DNA of 64,000 nt, from NCBI RefSeq assembly GCF_003026105.1, contig NZ_PYNW01000006.1:124001-188000 (forward strand), read 5' to 3'. The notes beneath the pieces are model-generated. The model saw nothing but the letters and a program-made list of their open reading frames with translations. It had not been told where the DNA came from and made no database searches. A program made the position numbers and the translations under genes. Positions 8,763 through 19,913 of the stretch are shown here, in pieces. The first letter of the stretch is position 1, and every line of letters begins with the position of its first letter. The DNA comes from Photobacterium sp. GB-56. Its GTDB lineage: Bacteria; Pseudomonadota; Gammaproteobacteria; Enterobacterales; Vibrionaceae.

Positions 8763-9905
8763 TTAGTCAGCTTGTTTACGCAAAAATGCAGGAATATCTA
8801 AGTAATCATGATCAGCTTGTGGCTTAGCCGCCGTCGCTTGACCATCATTATTAGTAACTGTCTTTTCTTCAGCAACAACTGTTTTTTCTTGTGCTACTGT
8901 CGCTTGTACAGGCTTAGATGAAGTCACTAGCGTAATATCCGCTTTCACTTCTTTACCAATACCTGTAGCAACAACTGTTACACGTAGTTCATCAGTCATA
9001 TCTGGATCTAAAGATGTACCGATAACAACAGTTGCGTTATCAGAAGCGAATGCTTTCACTGTGTTACCCACAGTTTCGAATTCGTCTAGACGCATATCCA
9101 TACCTGCAGTGATGTTAACAAGAACACCACGTGCACCAGCTAGATCGATATCTTCTAGTAATGGACTAGAAATTGCCATTTCAGCCGCTTCTTCAGCACG
9201 GTCGTCGCCAGAAGCAACACCGCTACCCATCATCGCATGACCCATTTCAGACATTACTGTACGTACGTCAGCAAAGTCGACGTTGATCATACCAGGGCGT
9301 GTGATTAGCTCAGCAATACCTTGAACAGCGTTCTTAAGAACGTCGTTTGCTTTAGCAAAAGCGTCAAGCAATGTGATTCCACGACCAAGTACTTTTAGTA
9401 GCTTTTCGTTTGGAATCGTAATCAATGAATCAACATGCTTAGAAAGCTCATCGATACCTTGCTCAGCAAAAGCCATACGCTTCTTACCTTCGAAGCTAAA
9501 TGGTTTAGTCACCACCGCAACAGTAAGAATACCTAGCTCTTTTGCCACTTCAGCAATGATTGGGGCAGCACCAGTACCAGTACCACCACCCATACCAGCA
9601 GCAATGAAGATCATATCAGAGCCTTCTAGCTCTTTTTTGATTGCTTCACGGTCTTCTAGTGCAGAATCACGACCTACTTGTGGGTTAGCACCCGCACCCA
9701 AACCTTTAGTGATATCACCACCGATTTGAATAACTGTACTTACGCTTGTTTTACGTAGTGCTTGTGCATCAGTGTTAACACTAATGAACTGCACGCCTTC
9801 GATAGATTCACGTACCATGTGATCGACAGCATTACCGCCGCCGCCGCCAACGCCAATGACCTTAATTACCGCTTCATCAGACATTTCCATCATCGGTTCA
9901 AACAT
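8763..9905 (-). CDS. ftsZ: Cell division GTPase FtsZ
   Basis: FtsZ is the tubulin homologue that polymerises into the Z ring. The 380 aa carry the glycine-rich loop [10 protein letters not shown] near 18-26, the tubulin signature GGGTGTG (106-112), the T7-loop region [11 protein letters not shown] near 207, a variable linker rich in Val, Ala and Thr, and the conserved C-terminal peptide [14 protein letters not shown] that binds FtsA, ZipA and ZapD. It is last in ftsQ-ftsA-ftsZ, 32 bases after ftsA. Everything looks intact. Confidence 0.99.
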   Translation of the reverse strand: MFEPMMEMSDEAVIKVIGVGGGGGNAVDHMVRESIEGVQFISVNTDAQALRKTSVSTVIQIGGDITKGLGAGANPQVGRDSALEDREAIKKELEGSDMIFIAAGMGGGTGTGAAPIIAEVAKELGILTVAVVTKPFSFEGKKRMAFAEQGIDELSKHVDSLITIPNEKLLKVLGRGITLLDAFAKANDVLKNAVQGIAELITRPGMINVDFADVRTVMSEMGHAMMGSGVASGDDRAEEAAEMAISSPLLEDIDLAGARGVLVNITAGMDMRLDEFETVGNTVKAFASDNATVVIGTSLDPDMTDELRVTVVATGIGKEVKADITLVTSSKPVQATVAQEKTVVAEEKTVTNNDGQATAAKPQADHDYLDIPAFLRKQAD

Positions 9906-9937
9906 GTGTTCTCTCCGTTATCCTGTTCGCATCAGGT

Positions 9938-11194
9938 TTAAAATTCTTTTTTTAACCAACCACTAATTCGTGAAAATAAACCAGTAACTGAACGTTTCGG
10001 TTCTAATTCATTTTCATCAAATGATTGACTGTCCTTTCCGTAATGCAGTAAGCCTACTGCAGTTGCATAAGTTGGGGCCTGAACATAGTCAGTTAGACCA
10101 CTTAACTCTAAAGGTTGACCAATACGCACTTGGTGACGGAACACCCGTTCTGCACATTCTGTCAAACCTTCCATTTGTGCAGCGCCCCCGGTTAGGACGA
10201 TGCCCGCAGCTAAGTGGTGTTTAACACCCGCTTCACGCAACTGTTCTTGTACTGTTAACAGCTTTTGATTAACCAGCCCCAGCAATTCGCTGTAACGAGG
10301 CTCTATCACTTCTGCTAGTGTTTGGCTTTGTAAGCTACGAGATGGTCGACCTCCAACACTTGGGACATCAACCTTAGCATCTTTACTCACCAATTCACTC
10401 AGCGCACAGCCGTATTTCACTTTAATATCTTCAGCGTCACCCGGCGGTGTACCAAATGCATAAGCAATATCACTGGTTACTACATTACCCGCATACGGAA
10501 TTACTGCCGCATGTCGTAATGCACCACCAGACCAAATAGCAAGATCCATCGTACCGCCGCCGATATCGACAACACATACGCCGAGCTCTCGCTCATCCGG
10601 TGTCAGTACAGCATAGCTTGATGCTAATCCTGAAAAAATCAGATGATCAACTTTCAAGTCACAACGCTCTACTGCTTTAACGATGTTTTTCGCCATGTCA
10701 TTGTGACACGTGATCAAATGAACACTGGCTTCCATACGAACTCCTGATAAACCAACAGGGTTTTTAATCCCCTCTTGATAATCAATAGCAAACTCCTGAG
10801 GAATTACATGTAAAGTTCGTTGTTCATCGCTTAATTTTACTGACTTCGCCGTATGAATAACATTATCGACGTCGTCTTGTGTCACTTCTTTTTCAGAAAT
10901 TGGCACCATGCCTTTTTCTGTTTGGCAACTAATATGTTTACCTGATAACGACAAGTACACGGAACTGATTTGGCATTCAGCCATTAATTCAGCTTTATCA
11001 ACGGCTCGTTGTACTGATTTAACAACAGATTCAAGGTCATTGACCCCGCCTTTGTCCATTCCGCGTGACGGACTGCTTCCCATTCCGATAACATTCACCG
11101 TGTTATCGGGCAGCACTTCCCCAACCAAAGCCGTAACTTCGGATGTGCCGATATCAAGACCAACGATAAGTTTTTGATCTGCAGCCTTAGTCAT
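9938..11194 (-). CDS. ftsA: Cell division protein FtsA (actin-like membrane anchor)
   Basis: FtsA tethers FtsZ to the inner membrane and recruits later divisome proteins. The start MTKAADQKLIVGLDIGTSEV gives 418 aa; a start two codons earlier is possible. Actin-fold signatures are the phosphate-1 motif GLDIGTSEV, the inserted 1C domain, CVVDIGGGTMDLAIW (phosphate 2) and GIVLTGGAAQMEGL (adenosine). The C-terminal amphipathic helix LFSRISGWLKKEF is the membrane-targeting sequence. ftsQ ends just upstream, so ftsQAZ form one unit. Confidence 0.98.
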   Translation of the reverse strand: MTKAADQKLIVGLDIGTSEVTALVGEVLPDNTVNVIGMGSSPSRGMDKGGVNDLESVVKSVQRAVDKAELMAECQISSVYLSLSGKHISCQTEKGMVPISEKEVTQDDVDNVIHTAKSVKLSDEQRTLHVIPQEFAIDYQEGIKNPVGLSGVRMEASVHLITCHNDMAKNIVKAVERCDLKVDHLIFSGLASSYAVLTPDERELGVCVVDIGGGTMDLAIWSGGALRHAAVIPYAGNVVTSDIAYAFGTPPGDAEDIKVKYGCALSELVSKDAKVDVPSVGGRPSRSLQSQTLAEVIEPRYSELLGLVNQKLLTVQEQLREAGVKHHLAAGIVLTGGAAQMEGLTECAERVFRHQVRIGQPLELSGLTDYVQAPTYATAVGLLHYGKDSQSFDENELEPKRSVTGLFSRISGWLKKEF

Positions 11195-11206
11195 TAACAC
11201 ACGCTC

Positions 11207-11992
11207 TTATTTGGTATCCGATACATGAGCATCATGTTCCGGTATTGTTTTCCAACCCACAGCTGCGCCAGTATCATAACGCAAATCCACATATTTTATC
11301 GGTTTATTCAGTTTTACTAATTCTGGATAAATTTCGATAAAACGCTTAAGACGCTCCATTCGAGCCTCTCGGCCCAAGTCAAGCGTAATGCCATTGGCTA
11401 ATAAGATTCGCCAAGCTCGACGTTCATTTAATGATAACGACGCGATACTTAAGCCAGCGTTCTTCAGTAAGGGACGCATTTCTCGCAATGCAGCTAATAC
11501 TTCTTCACTGCTAGCCTCAGGGCCAGAGAGGTTAGTAAGGTTTAAATCTGCAACTTGCTCAGCAGGCGCTTTAAATACTTGGCCCTCTTTATTAACCAAA
11601 TATTTATGATCCCATTGCGCTACTGGTTGGTTTTCTACAATGAAAACTTTGATCGTATCAGGCCATTGTTTTCGTACTGCAGCATGAGCAACCCACGGCA
11701 GTGCCTCTACATGAGCCTGAATAGTATTAACATCTTGGGTCATGAAAGTACCAAGATGATCAATTGTTAATATCGTCTGGCGTACATTGTCTTTGGTTAG
11801 ATAATGCAATTGTCCTTGAATCACTAATTGTGACAAGGGCAGTCGGTTAGTATCTGTCATCCAGCTTTTTGTTGCACTGAATAACCAAACCGTAAAACCA
11901 ATGACAAAGAGGAAAAACGCCAATCCACCCCAGCGCGACCACTTTTTTGGCGATGGGTGTATATACTCTTGGTCTACGACTTCTTCAGTCAT
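11207..11992 (-). CDS. ftsQ: Cell division protein FtsQ
   Basis: FtsQ is a bitopic inner-membrane protein that links the cytoplasmic ring to FtsL, FtsB and later proteins. The 261 aa show a short cytoplasmic part, one membrane segment (about 25-43, GLAFFLFVIGFTVWLFSA), a POTRA domain (LSQLVIQGQLHYLTKDNVR onward) and the beta domain with VAHAAVRKQWPDTIKV. It is the first gene after a 273-base gap behind murC, where E. coli has ddlB. A terminator and a promoter lie in that gap. Confidence 0.95.
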   Translation of the reverse strand: MTEEVVDQEYIHPSPKKWSRWGGLAFFLFVIGFTVWLFSATKSWMTDTNRLPLSQLVIQGQLHYLTKDNVRQTILTIDHLGTFMTQDVNTIQAHVEALPWVAHAAVRKQWPDTIKVFIVENQPVAQWDHKYLVNKEGQVFKAPAEQVADLNLTNLSGPEASSEEVLAALREMRPLLKNAGLSIASLSLNERRAWRILLANGITLDLGREARMERLKRFIEIYPELVKLNKPIKYVDLRYDTGAAVGWKTIPEHDAHVSDTK

Positions 11993-12086
11993 TGTTTACT
12001 CTTCGCTTTACTCATTCAGCTTCACCTTACCATATAGGTATAAATTAGCTGTCAGCTATCTCAGATGTTATAAGCAAAGTTAAACG

Positions 12087-12115
12087 ATTATACCGAGCAA
12101 CTCGACCCACTCCAA
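12087..12115 (-). promoter_or_regulatory. Candidate ftsQAZ promoter
   Basis: On the minus strand TTGGAG (12110-12115) precedes a perfect TATAAT (12087-12092) by 17 bases, about 95 bases upstream of ftsQ. Together with the murC terminator it suggests that ftsQ-ftsA-ftsZ are transcribed on their own. Confidence 0.5.
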
Positions 12116-12180
12116 CACTCATGAGGCGTTTTATGTACACAACCTGAGAATAATTTTGTATATATCTACCAAAATATCGA

Positions 12181-12229
12181 AAAAAACAAAATAACTGGCT
12201 ATTGTCTACACAATCTATAGCCAGCTATT
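12181..12229 (-). terminator. Probable murC terminator
   Basis: A 13-bp inverted repeat with one mismatch (12190-12202 and 12217-12229, 14-base loop) is followed on the minus strand by TTTTGTTTTTTT. It lies 37 bases after the murC stop and looks like the end of the long mraZ-to-murC transcript. Confidence 0.65.
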
Positions 12230-12265
12230 ATCATTTTCGACGTATACATGTTGCCATATACTAAT

Positions 12266-13732
12266 TTATACGTCTTTTTTCATCGTCTCGATATTCAACT
12301 TCATTTCTGCTAGCTGACGCGCTATTTTGCCGACATCACCTGCACCTTGTGTCAAAACTAAATCATCATTTTGAATAATATTTGCAAGAATGGCTGGCAA
12401 CTCTTCGGCTTCAGGTACGAAAATAGGATCAATTTTGCCACGAGAGCGAATAGTACGACATAACGCTCGACCATCAGCTCCAGCAATAGGTGCTTCACCA
12501 GCAGAATAAACATCAAGCATCACTAATACATCCACTTGATCGAGGACGTTTGCAAAATCATCATAGAGATCACGAGTTCGACTATAACGGTGAGGCTGGA
12601 AAATCATCACTAAGCGTTTATCCGCCCACCCAGCACGTGCAGCTTGAATCGTTACATCCACTTCGCTTGGGTGATGACCATAATCATCCACCAGCATTAC
12701 GTTACCATTGCCCGTTTCAAACTCCCCTAAATGATCAAAACGTCGACCCGTCCCCTCAAACTCAATTAACGCGCGCATGATAGCATCATCATCAACGCCT
12801 TCTTCTGTAGCAACAGCAATCGCTGCCGTTGCATTTAAAGCATTATGCTTACCGGGCATATTCAAGGTGATATTAAGCGCTGGTTTATCTTTGCGTAATA
12901 CAGTGAAATGACCTTGCTGTCCTGTTTGCGTATAATTTGTAATGCGAACACCTGCGTCTTCTGCAAAACCATAAGTTAGCATTGGACGACCCACACGCGG
13001 CAGTAATTCACGTACCACAGGATCATCAATACACATTACCGCCAACCCGTAAAATGGTAGGTTATGTAGGAAATCAATGAAGGTTTGCTTTAATACTTCA
13101 AAATCGCCGCCATAAGTATCCATATGATCAGCTTCAATGTTAGTGACCACACACACCATAGGTTGAAGATGCAAGAAAGAGGCATCACTTTCATCTGCTT
13201 CTGCGATTAAATAACGACTGCAACCTAAACGTGCATTAGTACCTGCACTTTTTACTAAGCCACCATTGACAAACGTTGGATCTAAGCCAGCTTCAGAATA
13301 AATCTGTGTCGTTAATGCTGTCGTTGTTGTCTTACCGTGCGTACCAGCAATAGCGATACCATGACGATAGCGCATTAGTTCTGCTAACATTTCAGCACGG
13401 CGTACAACAGGAATTCGCAATTCAGTCGCCGCCATCAGCTCAGGGTTTTCTTTGCTAATTGCCGTAGAAGCAACAACAACGCTAGCACCTTGAATATTTT
13501 CAGCTGAATGACCAAAAAAGATCTCTGCACCTTTCGCTGTCAAACGGTTTGTTACAGCATTCGGCGCAATGTCAGAACCACTAATACGGTAGCCTTCGTT
13601 TACAAGTACTTCAGCAATACCGCTCATACCTGCACCACCAATGCCAACAAAGTGAATTCGCTCAACACGGCGCATCTCTGGCACCATTGTACGAATTTTT
13701 GCTAATTGCTGGTTATCCAGTTTATTCATCAC
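12266..13732 (-). CDS. murC: UDP-N-acetylmuramate--L-alanine ligase MurC
   Basis: It adds the first amino acid to the cytoplasmic peptidoglycan precursor. The 488 aa show the N-terminal Rossmann [14 protein letters not shown] (about 32-45), the Mur-ligase ATP loop GTHGKTTTT (about 131-139), [12 protein letters not shown] and the C-terminal [11 protein letters not shown] block. The start [20 protein letters not shown] could equally be the second Met. murG ends 12 bases upstream. It is the last gene before the terminator that separates the mur genes from ftsQAZ. Confidence 0.98.
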   Translation of the reverse strand: MMNKLDNQQLAKIRTMVPEMRRVERIHFVGIGGAGMSGIAEVLVNEGYRISGSDIAPNAVTNRLTAKGAEIFFGHSAENIQGASVVVASTAISKENPELMAATELRIPVVRRAEMLAELMRYRHGIAIAGTHGKTTTTALTTQIYSEAGLDPTFVNGGLVKSAGTNARLGCSRYLIAEADESDASFLHLQPMVCVVTNIEADHMDTYGGDFEVLKQTFIDFLHNLPFYGLAVMCIDDPVVRELLPRVGRPMLTYGFAEDAGVRITNYTQTGQQGHFTVLRKDKPALNITLNMPGKHNALNATAAIAVATEEGVDDDAIMRALIEFEGTGRRFDHLGEFETGNGNVMLVDDYGHHPSEVDVTIQAARAGWADKRLVMIFQPHRYSRTRDLYDDFANVLDQVDVLVMLDVYSAGEAPIAGADGRALCRTIRSRGKIDPIFVPEAEELPAILANIIQNDDLVLTQGAGDVGKIARQLAEMKLNIETMKKDV

Positions 13733-13744
13733 TTTGTTCCCGTA

Positions 13745-14809
13745 TTAATTTTTTACTAGTGATTTAATCACGTTAGCTACTCGTTCATCGGCATCGATAA
13801 TAGCAGCTTCTCGTGCAGCACACGCCATTGTTTCAAGCGTATGACGATCTAATTGTTGAATTTCATTCGCTAAACTTGACGCCGTCAAATCCATTTGCTC
13901 AATCATTTTTGCAGCGCCACATTGCACCAAATGATCGGCATTGAGTGCTTGTTGACGATCTTTGTGCATAAATGGAATAAAGATGGCACCAACACCGGCA
14001 GCAGACAATTCAGAAACTGTTAGCGCCCCAGAGCGACAAACCACTAAATCAGCCCAACTATAAGCGGCAGCAACATCATCAATAAACTCAGTAACTTTGT
14101 GAGGTGTGGTGGTTTGTTCGTTATAAGCTTGTTCTGTTGATTGCTGGCTACCTTTACCTGCTTGGTGCCAAATGGTAACGCTATCGCCTAACACCTTTGC
14201 CACTTCAGGCATGGTTTGGTTCAAAATACGTGCACCCTGACTGCCGCCCATCACCAAAATACGAATCGGCCCTGTACGCTCTGCAAATCGTTCTGCAGGA
14301 GCAGGTAGAACTGTCACATCATGGCGAACAGGATTGCCCACAACGTCTTTATTTGGAAATGCTCCTGGAAATGCTTGTAGTACTTTAGCGGCAATTTTTG
14401 ACAGCCACTGATTCGTTAAACCTGCTACGGCATTTTGCTCATGCAATACAACAGGAACACCTGATAACCAAGCCGCAACACCGCCAGGACCGCTAACATA
14501 ACCTCCCATGCCAAGTACAACATCAGGCTGCCATGCTTTAATATATTGACGGGCTTGTAAAATAGCCCCCACAATCTTAAATGGTGCAGTCAGTAAACGC
14601 AGTACACCTTGACCACGTAACCCTTTCACTTTGATGAAATCGATTTCAATGCCATGCTTAGGCACTAAATCTGCTTCCATACGATCTGCGGTACCTAACC
14701 AGCGGATCTCCCACCCCTGTTGTTGCAATTTTTGTGCAACAGCAAGACCAGGAAAAACATGACCGCCAGTACCACCCGCCATTACTAATAAACGTTTATT
14801 CTTTGCCAT
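13745..14809 (-). CDS. murG: Lipid II synthase MurG (GlcNAc transferase)
   Basis: This peripheral inner-membrane glycosyltransferase adds GlcNAc to lipid I. From [20 protein letters not shown] it has 354 aa, as in E. coli; an in-frame ATG six codons earlier is less likely. The motifs are [10 protein letters not shown] (G loop 1), [11 protein letters not shown] (G loop 2), MGGSQGA (G loop 3) and [14 protein letters not shown] near the sugar site. Its start overlaps the end of ftsW by 14 bases, suggesting translational coupling. Confidence 0.98.
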   Translation of the reverse strand: MAKNKRLLVMAGGTGGHVFPGLAVAQKLQQQGWEIRWLGTADRMEADLVPKHGIEIDFIKVKGLRGQGVLRLLTAPFKIVGAILQARQYIKAWQPDVVLGMGGYVSGPGGVAAWLSGVPVVLHEQNAVAGLTNQWLSKIAAKVLQAFPGAFPNKDVVGNPVRHDVTVLPAPAERFAERTGPIRILVMGGSQGARILNQTMPEVAKVLGDSVTIWHQAGKGSQQSTEQAYNEQTTTPHKVTEFIDDVAAAYSWADLVVCRSGALTVSELSAAGVGAIFIPFMHKDRQQALNADHLVQCGAAKMIEQMDLTASSLANEIQQLDRHTLETMACAAREAAIIDADERVANVIKSLVKN

Positions 14810-16109
14810 GAGCGTCTTTTTTATCATTATTTAATTGAGTAGGCTCACTAAGTAAAGCCTCAGGATCGATAGCAACTTGCTGCACCGCTCCGTCCATATT
14901 ATCAAGCGCTTCATCATCAATTTCAGCCGGCTCTGCTGACTCAAATTTCTCCGCGACGCGCTGCTCAAAATCAATACGAATCAGAATGGCAACCGCAGCT
15001 GCCATAATAAATAAACTGGAACCACCGTAACTGATAAGTGGTAGCGTTAGACCTTTAGTTGGAACAATACCTGCAGCAGCACCAACGTTAACAAGGGTTT
15101 GGAATGCAAACCAAAAGCCAAAGCCAAATGCCAGAAATCCACCAAACAGCAAACCACTTTCAAGACATTTACGACCAATCATTAAGGCCTTGTAAACCAG
15201 CGCAAACAGTAAACACAGTACAACAATAACGCCAGCTAAGCCTAACTCTTCAGCTAATACCGCAAATACAAAGTCTGTGTGCGCTTCAGGAAGATAAGCC
15301 AACTTTTGAATTGAATTACCTAAGCCTTGTCCAAACCATTCACCACGACCAAATGCCATTAATGACTGAGTGAGCTGATAACCACTACCGTAAGGATCTT
15401 GCCATGGGTTAAGAAATGACGTTACGCGGCGCATACGATAGGGTTCTAAAACGATCAGAAAGGCAATACCCACAAGAGCGGTACCTAACATCATCAAAAA
15501 TTGCCAAAGTTTTGCTCCAGCGATAAATAGCATACCGATAGTGGTAACGAACATTACTACCGATGAACCTAAATCGGGCTGCATCAGCAATAGCACACAA
15601 AGAATCCCCAAGACGGCAAGCGGTTTTAAGAAGCCAATGAAGCTACCGCGCACTTGGTTATATTGTCTGACGAGGTAACCTGCAAGAAATATGAATAAAG
15701 AGAGCTTGGCAACCTCGGCAGGCTGAAGGTTAAATATGCCTAATGGGATCCAACGTGCAGCACCATTAACTGAACGACCAATGATTAACACAACTGCAAG
15801 TAAAATTATGGATACCAACAACATCGGGAAACTATATTGCTTCCATTTAGCTAATGGTATTTGCAATACAATGGCAGCAATAAAAATTGCACCACAAAGA
15901 AAAAACGCATGACGATAGGCAAAATAAAATGGAATACCTGTAAGGCGTGTCGCGACAGGAATAGAAGCCGATGTCACCATCACCAGGCCTGTGATCATCA
16001 ATGCAATAGCGATCCAAACCAATTGGCGGTCATACAAACAGGGCTTACTAGGCTTAATAAACCAGCCCCCCACAGCGGCAAATCCATTACGGATCATTTT
16101 TAACATCAA
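14796..16109 (-). CDS. ftsW: Septal peptidoglycan glycosyltransferase FtsW
   Basis: FtsW is the SEDS-family polymerase that works with FtsI at the septum. The 437 aa contain about ten hydrophobic helices and SEDS blocks such as [31 protein letters not shown] and [21 protein letters not shown]. The cytoplasmic tail after residue 390 is long and acidic. The start overlaps the murD stop by 4 bases (ATGA) and its 3' end overlaps murG. FtsW rather than RodA, given the gene order and length. Confidence 0.97.
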   Translation of the reverse strand: MMLKMIRNGFAAVGGWFIKPSKPCLYDRQLVWIAIALMITGLVMVTSASIPVATRLTGIPFYFAYRHAFFLCGAIFIAAIVLQIPLAKWKQYSFPMLLVSIILLAVVLIIGRSVNGAARWIPLGIFNLQPAEVAKLSLFIFLAGYLVRQYNQVRGSFIGFLKPLAVLGILCVLLLMQPDLGSSVVMFVTTIGMLFIAGAKLWQFLMMLGTALVGIAFLIVLEPYRMRRVTSFLNPWQDPYGSGYQLTQSLMAFGRGEWFGQGLGNSIQKLAYLPEAHTDFVFAVLAEELGLAGVIVVLCLLFALVYKALMIGRKCLESGLLFGGFLAFGFGFWFAFQTLVNVGAAAGIVPTKGLTLPLISYGGSSLFIMAAAVAILIRIDFEQRVAEKFESAEPAEIDDEALDNMDGAVQQVAIDPEALLSEPTQLNNDKKDAHGKE

Positions 16110-17446
16110 ATATTTCCTGAAACCGAATCTTGTAACTGAATCGCTTGTTCAACAAAAGCATCACCACGTGCCATGAAGTTGGCAAATTGATCCCAACTAG
16201 CACAAGCAGGCGATAATAAAACCATATCTCCAGATTGAACGGTGCGGCTAATACAGACCATAGCTTCACTCATGGTTTCAACACTGATGGCGTTATCAAC
16301 AACATCGTTAAATAAGTGTCGATCACGACCAAAGCTATACAACTGTACGTTTAAGTCAGCTAAAACCGGTTTTAGTTCACTGAACTCGGCTCCTTTACTA
16401 TCGCCGCCCATCAATAGATGCAATTTGCCCTCAAGTTGCAAACCATTCAGCGCAGCTAACGTGCTTGCAAGGTTCGTGGCTTTTGAATCATTAACCCATC
16501 GAACACCATGACGATTAACCGCAAGTTGGCAACGATGCGCAAGGCCGGTATAACGTTGCATTGCACGACATGCTGCATCACGCGGGATCCCTGCTGCATC
16601 AGCAAGTGCAAGTGCTGCTAAACAGTTGGCAACATTGTGGCGGCCAACTAAAGCAATATCAGCCACAGCCATTACAGCTTCACCGTTCACCGCTAGCCAC
16701 TCTTTGCCATTCACTAAGACAATGCCATAGTCTTGATCATCAAAACCAAAGCTTGTCATTGCACCACTAAATTGAGTCGGTTTGGTTGCTAAATCATCAC
16801 GATTGAAAACAGCCAGCTTTGCGTGATCAAAAATACGCATCTTTGCTTGGCTATATTGTGCTAAACCGCCAGGGTAGCGATCCATGTGATCTTCTGAAAG
16901 ATTTAAGTAAACAGCGGCTGTTAACTCAAGAGAAGTCGTCGTTTCTAACTGGAAGCTCGAAAGCTCTAATACATAAAGTGAATGTTGTTGCGCCAGCATA
17001 TCAAGGGCTGCAAAGCCAATATTACCGCCAACACCGACATCAATACCGGCTTCTTTCGCCATTTCACCGACTAAGCTCGTTACGGTACTCTTACCATTTG
17101 AGCCAGTAATTGCCACAACAGGTTTATCAACTTCACGCGCAAACAGCTCAATGTCACCAACAATTTCAACACCCGCTTCTGCTGCAACGACAAGCTCTGG
17201 CGTTGCTAGTGCAATACCAGGGCTTGTAACGATCAAATCCGCAGACAATAACCATTCACTATTCCATTGACCGCTACATAGCTCAACAGAATCTGGCAAT
17301 TGATCTTGGCCGGGCGGATTGTCACGAGTATCAATGACTTTAATGGTCAGTGACTGTGGTAGACGCATTAAATGATTGACAACAGATAACCCTGTCATAC
17401 CTAGACCGATAACAACGATCGTATTCACACCAGCCAAGCCTTTCAT
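16106..17446 (-). CDS. murD: UDP-N-acetylmuramoylalanine--D-glutamate ligase MurD
   Basis: It adds D-glutamate to UDP-MurNAc-L-Ala in the cytoplasm. The 446 aa match the family; [14 protein letters not shown] lies near the N-terminus, the ATP loop [10 protein letters not shown] near 114-123, and the central [11 protein letters not shown] and C-terminal [15 protein letters not shown] blocks are clear. It lies between mraY (2-base gap) and ftsW (4-base overlap) in the unbroken dcw run. Confidence 0.98.
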   Translation of the reverse strand: MKGLAGVNTIVVIGLGMTGLSVVNHLMRLPQSLTIKVIDTRDNPPGQDQLPDSVELCSGQWNSEWLLSADLIVTSPGIALATPELVVAAEAGVEIVGDIELFAREVDKPVVAITGSNGKSTVTSLVGEMAKEAGIDVGVGGNIGFAALDMLAQQHSLYVLELSSFQLETTTSLELTAAVYLNLSEDHMDRYPGGLAQYSQAKMRIFDHAKLAVFNRDDLATKPTQFSGAMTSFGFDDQDYGIVLVNGKEWLAVNGEAVMAVADIALVGRHNVANCLAALALADAAGIPRDAACRAMQRYTGLAHRCQLAVNRHGVRWVNDSKATNLASTLAALNGLQLEGKLHLLMGGDSKGAEFSELKPVLADLNVQLYSFGRDRHLFNDVVDNAISVETMSEAMVCISRTVQSGDMVLLSPACASWDQFANFMARGDAFVEQAIQLQDSVSGNI

Positions 17447-17448
17447 TT

Positions 17449-18531
17449 TTAACGAACCTTAAGCGTTGCTAACGCAATCAATACCAACATCAGTGTAATA
17501 ATCCAAAAGCGCACAATAACACGTGGCTCTGGCCAGCCTTTTAACTCGTAATGGTGATGGATAGGCGCCATACGGAAGATACGTTGGCCACGTAGTTTGT
17601 ATGATCCTACTTGTAGAATTACCGATACGGTTTCCATTACAAACACACCACCCATGATCACAAGTAGTAGCTCTTGGCGAACAAGCACAGCAATCGTACC
17701 CAGTGCGCCACCTAATGCTAATGAGCCCACATCGCCCATAAAGACTTGTGCTGGGTAGGTGTTAAACCATAAGAAACCAAGACCGGCACCAACGATAGCA
17801 GTACATACAATCACTAGCTCGCCAGCATCTTTGATGTACGGAATATGAAGGTATTCGGCGTAGTTAAAGTTACCTGTAGCCCATGCAATAAAAGCAAGGC
17901 CTGCCGATACCATGACGGTCGGCATGATCGCCAAGCCGTCAAGACCATCAGTTAAGTTAACTGCGTTACTGGTACCGACAATCACGAAGTAAGTCATGAC
18001 GATGTAGAACAAACCTAGTTGTGGCATAACATCTTTAAAGAAAGGAACCACAAGCTGAGTCGCTGCCGTGTCTTTACCGTATGCATATAGTGCAAATGCG
18101 ACAACAAGTGCAATCGCTGATTGCCAGAAGTACTTCCAGCGCGCAATCAAACCGTCCGTGTTTTTACGAACAACTTTACGATAATCATCAACAAAACCGA
18201 CTGCACCATAACCCAACATGACAACCAATACAGCCCAGACATAAGGGTTAGTTAAGTCACACCAAAGCAATACAGTAAATGTTATTGCTGCTAGGATCAT
18301 GATACCGCCCATCGTTGGAGTACCACGCTTGCTAAAGTGTGATTCAGGACCTTCATTACGTACGACTTGACCAATTTGCAACATTTGCAAACGGGCAATC
18401 ATCCGAGGCCCCATCCATAACGAAAACAGCAATGCTGTTAGAATACTCATGATCGCTCGGAATGTTAGGTATTCGAACAATCGGAAAAAAGGGAGTGTTG
18501 ACTGAAATTGTTCAGCTAACCAGTAAATCAT
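17449..18531 (-). CDS. mraY: Phospho-MurNAc-pentapeptide transferase MraY
   Basis: MraY moves phospho-MurNAc-pentapeptide onto undecaprenyl phosphate to make lipid I in the inner membrane. The 360 aa equal the E. coli length, with about ten membrane helices. Conserved blocks are [13 protein letters not shown], the aspartate pair [36 protein letters not shown] and the histidine loop [15 protein letters not shown]. Its start overlaps the last base of the murF stop. Confidence 0.99.
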   Translation of the reverse strand: MIYWLAEQFQSTLPFFRLFEYLTFRAIMSILTALLFSLWMGPRMIARLQMLQIGQVVRNEGPESHFSKRGTPTMGGIMILAAITFTVLLWCDLTNPYVWAVLVVMLGYGAVGFVDDYRKVVRKNTDGLIARWKYFWQSAIALVVAFALYAYGKDTAATQLVVPFFKDVMPQLGLFYIVMTYFVIVGTSNAVNLTDGLDGLAIMPTVMVSAGLAFIAWATGNFNYAEYLHIPYIKDAGELVIVCTAIVGAGLGFLWFNTYPAQVFMGDVGSLALGGALGTIAVLVRQELLLVIMGGVFVMETVSVILQVGSYKLRGQRIFRMAPIHHHYELKGWPEPRVIVRFWIITLMLVLIALATLKVR

Positions 18532-19913
18532 TATTTATCTTCCTGCAAGGCTGCAATTACGTCTTCCATCTTTGAACTTCTTGCACCTTTTACTAGCACA
18601 GTGACAGTCTCAATATCAGGTTGACGAGAATATTGTTGTAATCGTTGTTTCAGTGACATGATTAGCGAATCTTTATCACTGAAGTGTTGTCCTTGATTGA
18701 GCTCACTAACCACAGCGCTTGAGTGACCAAACGTCATCACACAATCAAGCTGTTTTTCTAGAGCATATTCGCCCACTTCTCGGTGAAGATTATCACTTTC
18801 TTCACCCAGTTCAGCCATATCGCCAAAAATGAAGTAGCGCTTACCTTCAAAGCTTGCTAACACATCAATCGCAGCTTTTACCGCAGCAACACTGGCGTTA
18901 TAGGTATCATCAATCAGACGTAACCCTGCATGAGGCTCTGTAATATCAAGACGACCTTTTACATTCGCCATGGTTTCTAGCCCAGCTTTAACATCAGCTA
19001 ATGTCGCCCCTAAGGAGACAGTTAACGCCGCAGCAGCTAATGCATTTGACACATTATGCATGCCCGCAAGTGCTAAATTAATGTCGATCTTGCCGATTGG
19101 GGTGCACATTGTAAAACAGGCTAACCCTTGAGTGGTAATCTTTATCTTCTCGGCAAAATAATCCGCTTGATGCGAGTCTGTCGAGAATGTTAATACTTGA
19201 TGATCTGCTAATAGTGGCTGCCATAACGCTAAATCATTCGATTCGAGATTAATAATCGCAGTACCGTTTTCTACCAACCCTTCGAAGATTTCACCTTTGG
19301 CTTTTGCTACACCTTGTAACGAGCCGAAGCCTTCTAAATGCGCAGCTGCAATATTATTAATCAACGCTACATTAGGCTTAACTAAATTTGTGGTATACGA
19401 GATTTCATTTTGATGATTAGCACCAAGCTCAATAACTGCATATTGATATTCAGGCGTTAAACGCAATAACGTCAGTGGCGCACCAATGTCATTATTAAAA
19501 TTACCAGCGGTTGCTAAGACTTGACCTTTATTAGCCAAAATCGCAGCAGACATTTCTTTTACCGTTGTTTTACCGCAACTTCCAGTTAATGCTAATGTCT
19601 TTAAGCCATACTTTTCAGTCATTTGTGCTTTAAGCCATGCACCCATCATTCCTAAAGCAATGCGTGTATCACTAACCACTAACTGTGGTAATTCAACCGG
19701 TAAGGGTTTACTTACCAACAGCGCTTTTGCACCATTATCCTTCGCTGTTTGACAAAAATCATGAGCATCAAAACGCTCACCTTTTAACGCGATAAATAAC
19801 GTTTCTGATGGGATATTACGTGTATCTGTCGATACTGCAGCAATTGCAACATCAGCGCCAATTAACTCGGCATTTAATGCCGATGCAAGCTGACTTAGTT
19901 GAACGTCAATCAT
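18531..19913 (-). CDS. murF: UDP-MurNAc-tripeptide--D-alanyl-D-alanine ligase MurF
   Basis: MurF joins D-Ala-D-Ala to complete the pentapeptide. The 460 aa contain the ATP loop [11 protein letters not shown] (about 111-121), [23 protein letters not shown] and [14 protein letters not shown] of this ligase. Its substrate needs a D-Ala-D-Ala ligase (Ddl), whose gene is not in this cluster and must lie elsewhere. The start overlaps the end of murE by 4 bases. Confidence 0.97.
   Translation of the reverse strand: MIDVQLSQLASALNAELIGADVAIAAVSTDTRNIPSETLFIALKGERFDAHDFCQTAKDNGAKALLVSKPLPVELPQLVVSDTRIALGMMGAWLKAQMTEKYGLKTLALTGSCGKTTVKEMSAAILANKGQVLATAGNFNNDIGAPLTLLRLTPEYQYAVIELGANHQNEISYTTNLVKPNVALINNIAAAHLEGFGSLQGVAKAKGEIFEGLVENGTAIINLESNDLALWQPLLADHQVLTFSTDSHQADYFAEKIKITTQGLACFTMCTPIGKIDINLALAGMHNVSNALAAAALTVSLGATLADVKAGLETMANVKGRLDITEPHAGLRLIDDTYNASVAAVKAAIDVLASFEGKRYFIFGDMAELGEESDNLHREVGEYALEKQLDCVMTFGHSSAVVSELNQGQHFSDKDSLIMSLKQRLQQYSRQPDIETVTVLVKGARSSKMEDVIAALQEDK

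Noticed and set aside
9373..9729. Plus-strand frame of 118 codons antisense to ftsZ
   Set aside because: It is a shadow of the ftsZ coding bias (Ala/Ser/Pro-rich), with no independent support.
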